NCBI GenBank assembly: GCA_032353305.1
Contig: JAUCNG010422798.1
Location: forward strand, 1 to 10,060
Length of the DNA: 10,060 nt
DNA from: Cephalothrix spiralis
Taxonomy: Eukaryota; Nemertea; Palaeonemertea; Archinemertea; Cephalotrichidae
Direction: 5' to 3'
Positions 8,281 to 10,060 of this stretch are shown piece by piece. The notes beneath the pieces were generated by a model that was given only the letters and a program-made list of their open reading frames with translations, had not been told where the DNA came from and searched no databases. The translations under genes and the position numbers were made by a program. How positions within the stretch are numbered: position 1 is the stretch's first letter; each line of letters opens with the position of its first letter.

Positions 8281-8617
8281 TACTTGAAAGAAAAATGATA
8301 GTGGTGTAATCTTGAAATGTAAAAAAGGAACGTGAAATGTAGAACATGAACGCGTTTGTGATGAAAGGTTCCGATCTCGGTATAGATTGTGATAAAATGT
8401 TACGATCCTGAGATGTAGAAATGGAACACGTTTGTTAATAGGTAAGTAGAAGTTAAGGAAAGATATAATAAGAAGCAAAAAGAACAAAACATGAAGAATG
8501 AAACGTGAACATAAAACATGATACATTGTACTTAGAAAGATGTGAAAATGACAGCCATTATTGAACCTGAAAAAGAATACAGATATATAATAAAAGCACT
8601 GATTATTGTAATACGTG
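8281..8617. repeat. Degenerate repeats of TGARATGTAGAA..GAACRCGTTTGT type
   Basis: Segments 8331-8362 and 8410-8441 align with few differences (TGAAATGTAGAA / TGAGATGTAGAA, then CGTTTGT), and a shorter third copy starts near 8314. AACATGA words are also frequent. The open minus-strand frame through this stretch looks like translated repeat and not like protein. Confidence 0.55.
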
Positions 8618-8972
8618 GAGGCTATCTATTAAAAAAACCGGGACTCTCGAGGACGACTTTAAATGTTTGACGTTCGTGACCTTGGCATTTGAACCGTCGT
8701 AGCGGGGTAAATATGAAGTATAGGAAAAGAATCATCATTTAAGGTAATGTTTATTTTCGATAAGCTATCGTTTGAAAGAAATCGCAACACTGTGGGATCA
8801 TTTTAAGTTTCACCATAATACTAAATTGATCTATTTTGACCTTTAATGACCTTTAGCGTCGAAAATATTAACTTTAAATAAAAACGATTTTCGTATAGGA
8901 GTCTTAGAATTACATGAGGTATCCAATGAAAGAAACCGCGACTCTGTACGAGGACTTTGATTTTTTGACCTC
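8618..8972. repeat. Three degenerate copies of a ~150-bp satellite-like monomer
   Basis: A motif resembling GAGGTATCCAATGAAAGAAA, then CCGCGACTCT, a GAGGACTTT-like segment and TTTGACC, begins near 8618, 8760 and 8917. The copies are strongly diverged and spaced roughly 140-160 bp apart. GACCTT/GACCTC words recur between them. This looks like an old tandem array that runs into the younger 180-bp duplication. A short hairpin (CGATA-AGC-TATCG) lies at 8758-8770. Confidence 0.5.
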
Positions 8973-9332
8973 GACCTCCGGCCCCAAGGTCATAGGTCGG
9001 CCCCTAATTGGAATTTTGGTGAAAAGTGATGGTACTATAGTTGTCCATGGTCTAATGCAGCTTCCATATAAGTTTCATTAAGCTGGGATGAAAACCCTAG
9101 GTTTAAATAGAATTGGCGCTGAGGTTCAAAAAAATGCCCAAAAAATGAGGTTGACCTCCGGCCCCAAGGTCATAGGTCGGCCCCTAATTGGAATTTTGGT
9201 GAAAAGTGATGGTACTATAGTTGTCCATGGTCTAATGCAGCTTCCATATAAGTTTCATTAAGCTGGGATGAAAACCCTAGGTTTAAATAGATTTGGCGCT
9301 GAGGTTCAAAAAAATGCCCAAAAAATGAGGTT
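8973..9332. repeat. Near-perfect 180-bp tandem duplication
   Basis: Copies 8973-9152 and 9153-9332 differ at a single position (A at 9112, T at 9292). The unit starts with GACCTCCGGCCCC and ends with AAAAAATGAGGTT. The 180-bp length is typical of nucleosome-scale satellites. The very low divergence indicates recent amplification, in contrast to the decayed copies just to the left. A minus-strand frame inside the repeat (9215-9484) has no protein signature. Confidence 0.95.
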
Positions 9333-9530
9333 TTATGCCTATTACGCCGGCCCAGGGGCTCCGAACGAAAATCTGGCTCTAGGCGTTTTTTACTATTAGT
9401 GAGATCTATCATAATATACCAGTTATGGGCCGATGCAATTAACCGTGTCGGAGGAGATAGCTGGACACTCAGACAGACAGACACGAATTGTCAATTTTAG
9501 TGATCACTCAAAGAATGACGAGTGAATCAA
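9333..9530. repeat. Repeat-element end with CAGA microsatellite and hairpin
   Basis: The sequence is GC-richer than its surroundings (for example GCCGGCCCAGGGGCTCC near 9343-9361). It is followed by a short CAGA microsatellite (about 9469-9484), a palindrome AATTGTCAATT (9486-9496) and a hairpin at 9501-9529 with TGATCACTC pairing to GAGTGAATCA around one bulged A and a 10-nt loop. Together with the 180-bp units this may be a dispersed, Helentron-related non-autonomous element or the left-over end of one (inference). Confidence 0.5.
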
Positions 9531-9730
9531 TAGGTAGCATCAGTACCGCTTTGAAAGGGACTTAAAATCCAGGAAAAACCTTTACTTTATCACAATAAAT
9601 ATCTACTACCATTGGTCATTTTGATAATACATGTATGTAGTTTTATAATGATAATATTTTATATTGTATCATTATTTTAAGAAGCCGATCTTATTACATG
9701 TATAATTATCATTTAAACAGTTGTACATAC
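9531..9730 (-). other. Arpc1 intron, 5' part
   Basis: This AT-rich sequence lies immediately downstream of the Arpc1 exon on the minus strand. The intron starts with GTATGTACAA at 9730. ACATGTA-type palindromes are common here. I see no other gene or regulatory element. Confidence 0.6.
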
Positions 9731-9811
9731 GGGTTCTATCCTTATTCCAGGCATGGCAAGAGATAGGTTCAATACCAAAGCTGTATTTCGTAGTCATCTT
9801 GATTTATCAAT
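9731..9811 (-). CDS. ARPC1: First coding exon of Arpc1 (Arp2/3 complex subunit 1, WD40 protein)
   Basis: ARPC1 is the beta-propeller subunit of the seven-subunit Arp2/3 complex, which nucleates branched actin filaments in the cytoplasm. The exon starts after a good acceptor (TTTTATTTTCAG, AG at 9812-9813), has 14 leader bases, then ATG at 9797-9795, and encodes 22 residues including SFGIEPISCHAWNKDRT, the conserved ARPC1 N-terminus that leads into the first WD repeat. It ends with a single base of the next codon before GTATGT at 9730. This phase-1 end fits the ARPC1 exon structure, where the next codon is a Gln split C|AG. The rest of the gene should lie left of the window, beyond the Helentron. 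A fragment captured by the element is the alternative, but clean splice sites and phase favour the real host gene. Confidence 0.85.
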
Positions 9812-10060
9812 CTGAAAATAAAAGATCACAACAAAATTAGGGAAATTACCGACAAAAGATATACTACAACTCGTTTGAAAGTGATATTATATTTTTCCTA
9901 AATATCTTTGAAGTTTGTTTGATTATTTTCTTATTTGTCATATGAAGAGCAAAACAAAAACCATTTAATGAAACTATACAAAAGCTAGTCATTAGCTTTT
10001 GAACTATGGAATATTAAAATGATTGAATGTTGTTTGTCAAACTACATGCATGTAGAATAA
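9812..10060 (-). other. Arpc1 upstream intron or 5' region
   Basis: This AT-rich sequence precedes the Arpc1 exon on the minus strand. The acceptor before the exon implies an upstream non-coding first exon outside the window. It contains the palindrome CTACATGCATGTAG near the right edge and no recognisable gene. Confidence 0.6.

Larger units (their letters stand above)
1..8600 (-). mobile_element. Autonomous Helentron (Helitron2-like), partial; right boundary uncertain
   Basis: The transposase frame fixes the class: HUH Rep plus PIF1 helicase with OTU and EEP domains is the Helentron set, distinct from canonical Helitrons, which lack the EEP nuclease. The element reads right to left, so its 5' end should lie to the right of 6306 and its 3' end left of the window. 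I could not identify a terminal sequence. The limit given here includes the small coiled-coil ORF and stops before the satellite-like repeats; the true end could be anywhere between about 6400 and 9730. Integration appears to be in an intron of Arpc1. Confidence 0.7.

Noticed and set aside
8281-8526. N-terminal 82-residue extension of the small coiled-coil ORF
   Set aside because: Phe/Leu/His-rich translation of degenerate AACATGA-type repeats; composition differs sharply from the part after the ATG at 8280.
9215-9484. Minus-strand 89-codon frame starting MSVCLSVQLSPP
   Set aside because: It is made of the CAGA microsatellite and the 180-bp repeat unit; translated repeat, not a gene.
6618-9565. 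Shared word TGAAAGGGACT near 6618 and 9554 as possible element ends
   Set aside because: Only about 11 bases in common with no wider similarity; easily chance.

Overview
This is eukaryotic, animal DNA. It is AT-rich, carries recognisable splice sites and many short and satellite-like tandem repeats, and at its right end has an exon of a conserved animal gene. Short palindromes such as TACATGTA and CTACATGCATGTAG, the GACCTT/GACCTC-rich satellite-like sequence and a CAGA microsatellite suggest a marine invertebrate. My best guess is a bivalve mollusc, but that is an impression and not a search result.

The left two thirds (1-6306, minus strand) is one uninterrupted reading frame of 2102 codons that runs off the left edge. 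I checked every in-frame triplet and found no stop. It encodes a Helitron-like transposase of the Helentron (Helitron2) type. The order is: basic N-terminus, OTU-type cysteine protease, basic 23-residue tandem repeats, a DUF6570-like C-x2-C region, the Helitron_like_N/HUH nuclease with two tyrosines, a PIF1 superfamily 1B helicase, and the start of an endonuclease/exonuclease/phosphatase (EEP) domain cut by the window edge. A good 3' splice site sits a few bases before the start codon.

The stretch 6307-7845 is non-coding and repeat-rich. It holds a perfect 52-bp duplication, a 21-bp imperfect array and an AT-rich block with seven copies of AAATACTGTT. At 7846-8280 (minus strand) lies a small ORF for an acidic-tailed coiled-coil protein with a leucine-zipper-like heptad array, a possible accessory protein of the element. 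From about 8600 to 9530 come satellite-like repeats, including an almost perfect 2 x 180 bp tandem duplication, then a CAGA microsatellite remnant and a hairpin. This layout resembles Helentron-related non-autonomous elements of bivalves.

At 9731-9811 (minus strand) there is an exon with clean splice sites that starts the protein of ARPC1, the WD40 subunit of the Arp2/3 complex. Its coding end is in phase 1, as expected for the first coding exon of ARPC1. The Helentron therefore most likely sits in the intron downstream of this exon, in the same orientation as the host gene. The main story is an apparently intact giant Helentron nested in an Arpc1 intron, with an unexplained small coiled-coil ORF upstream of the transposase.
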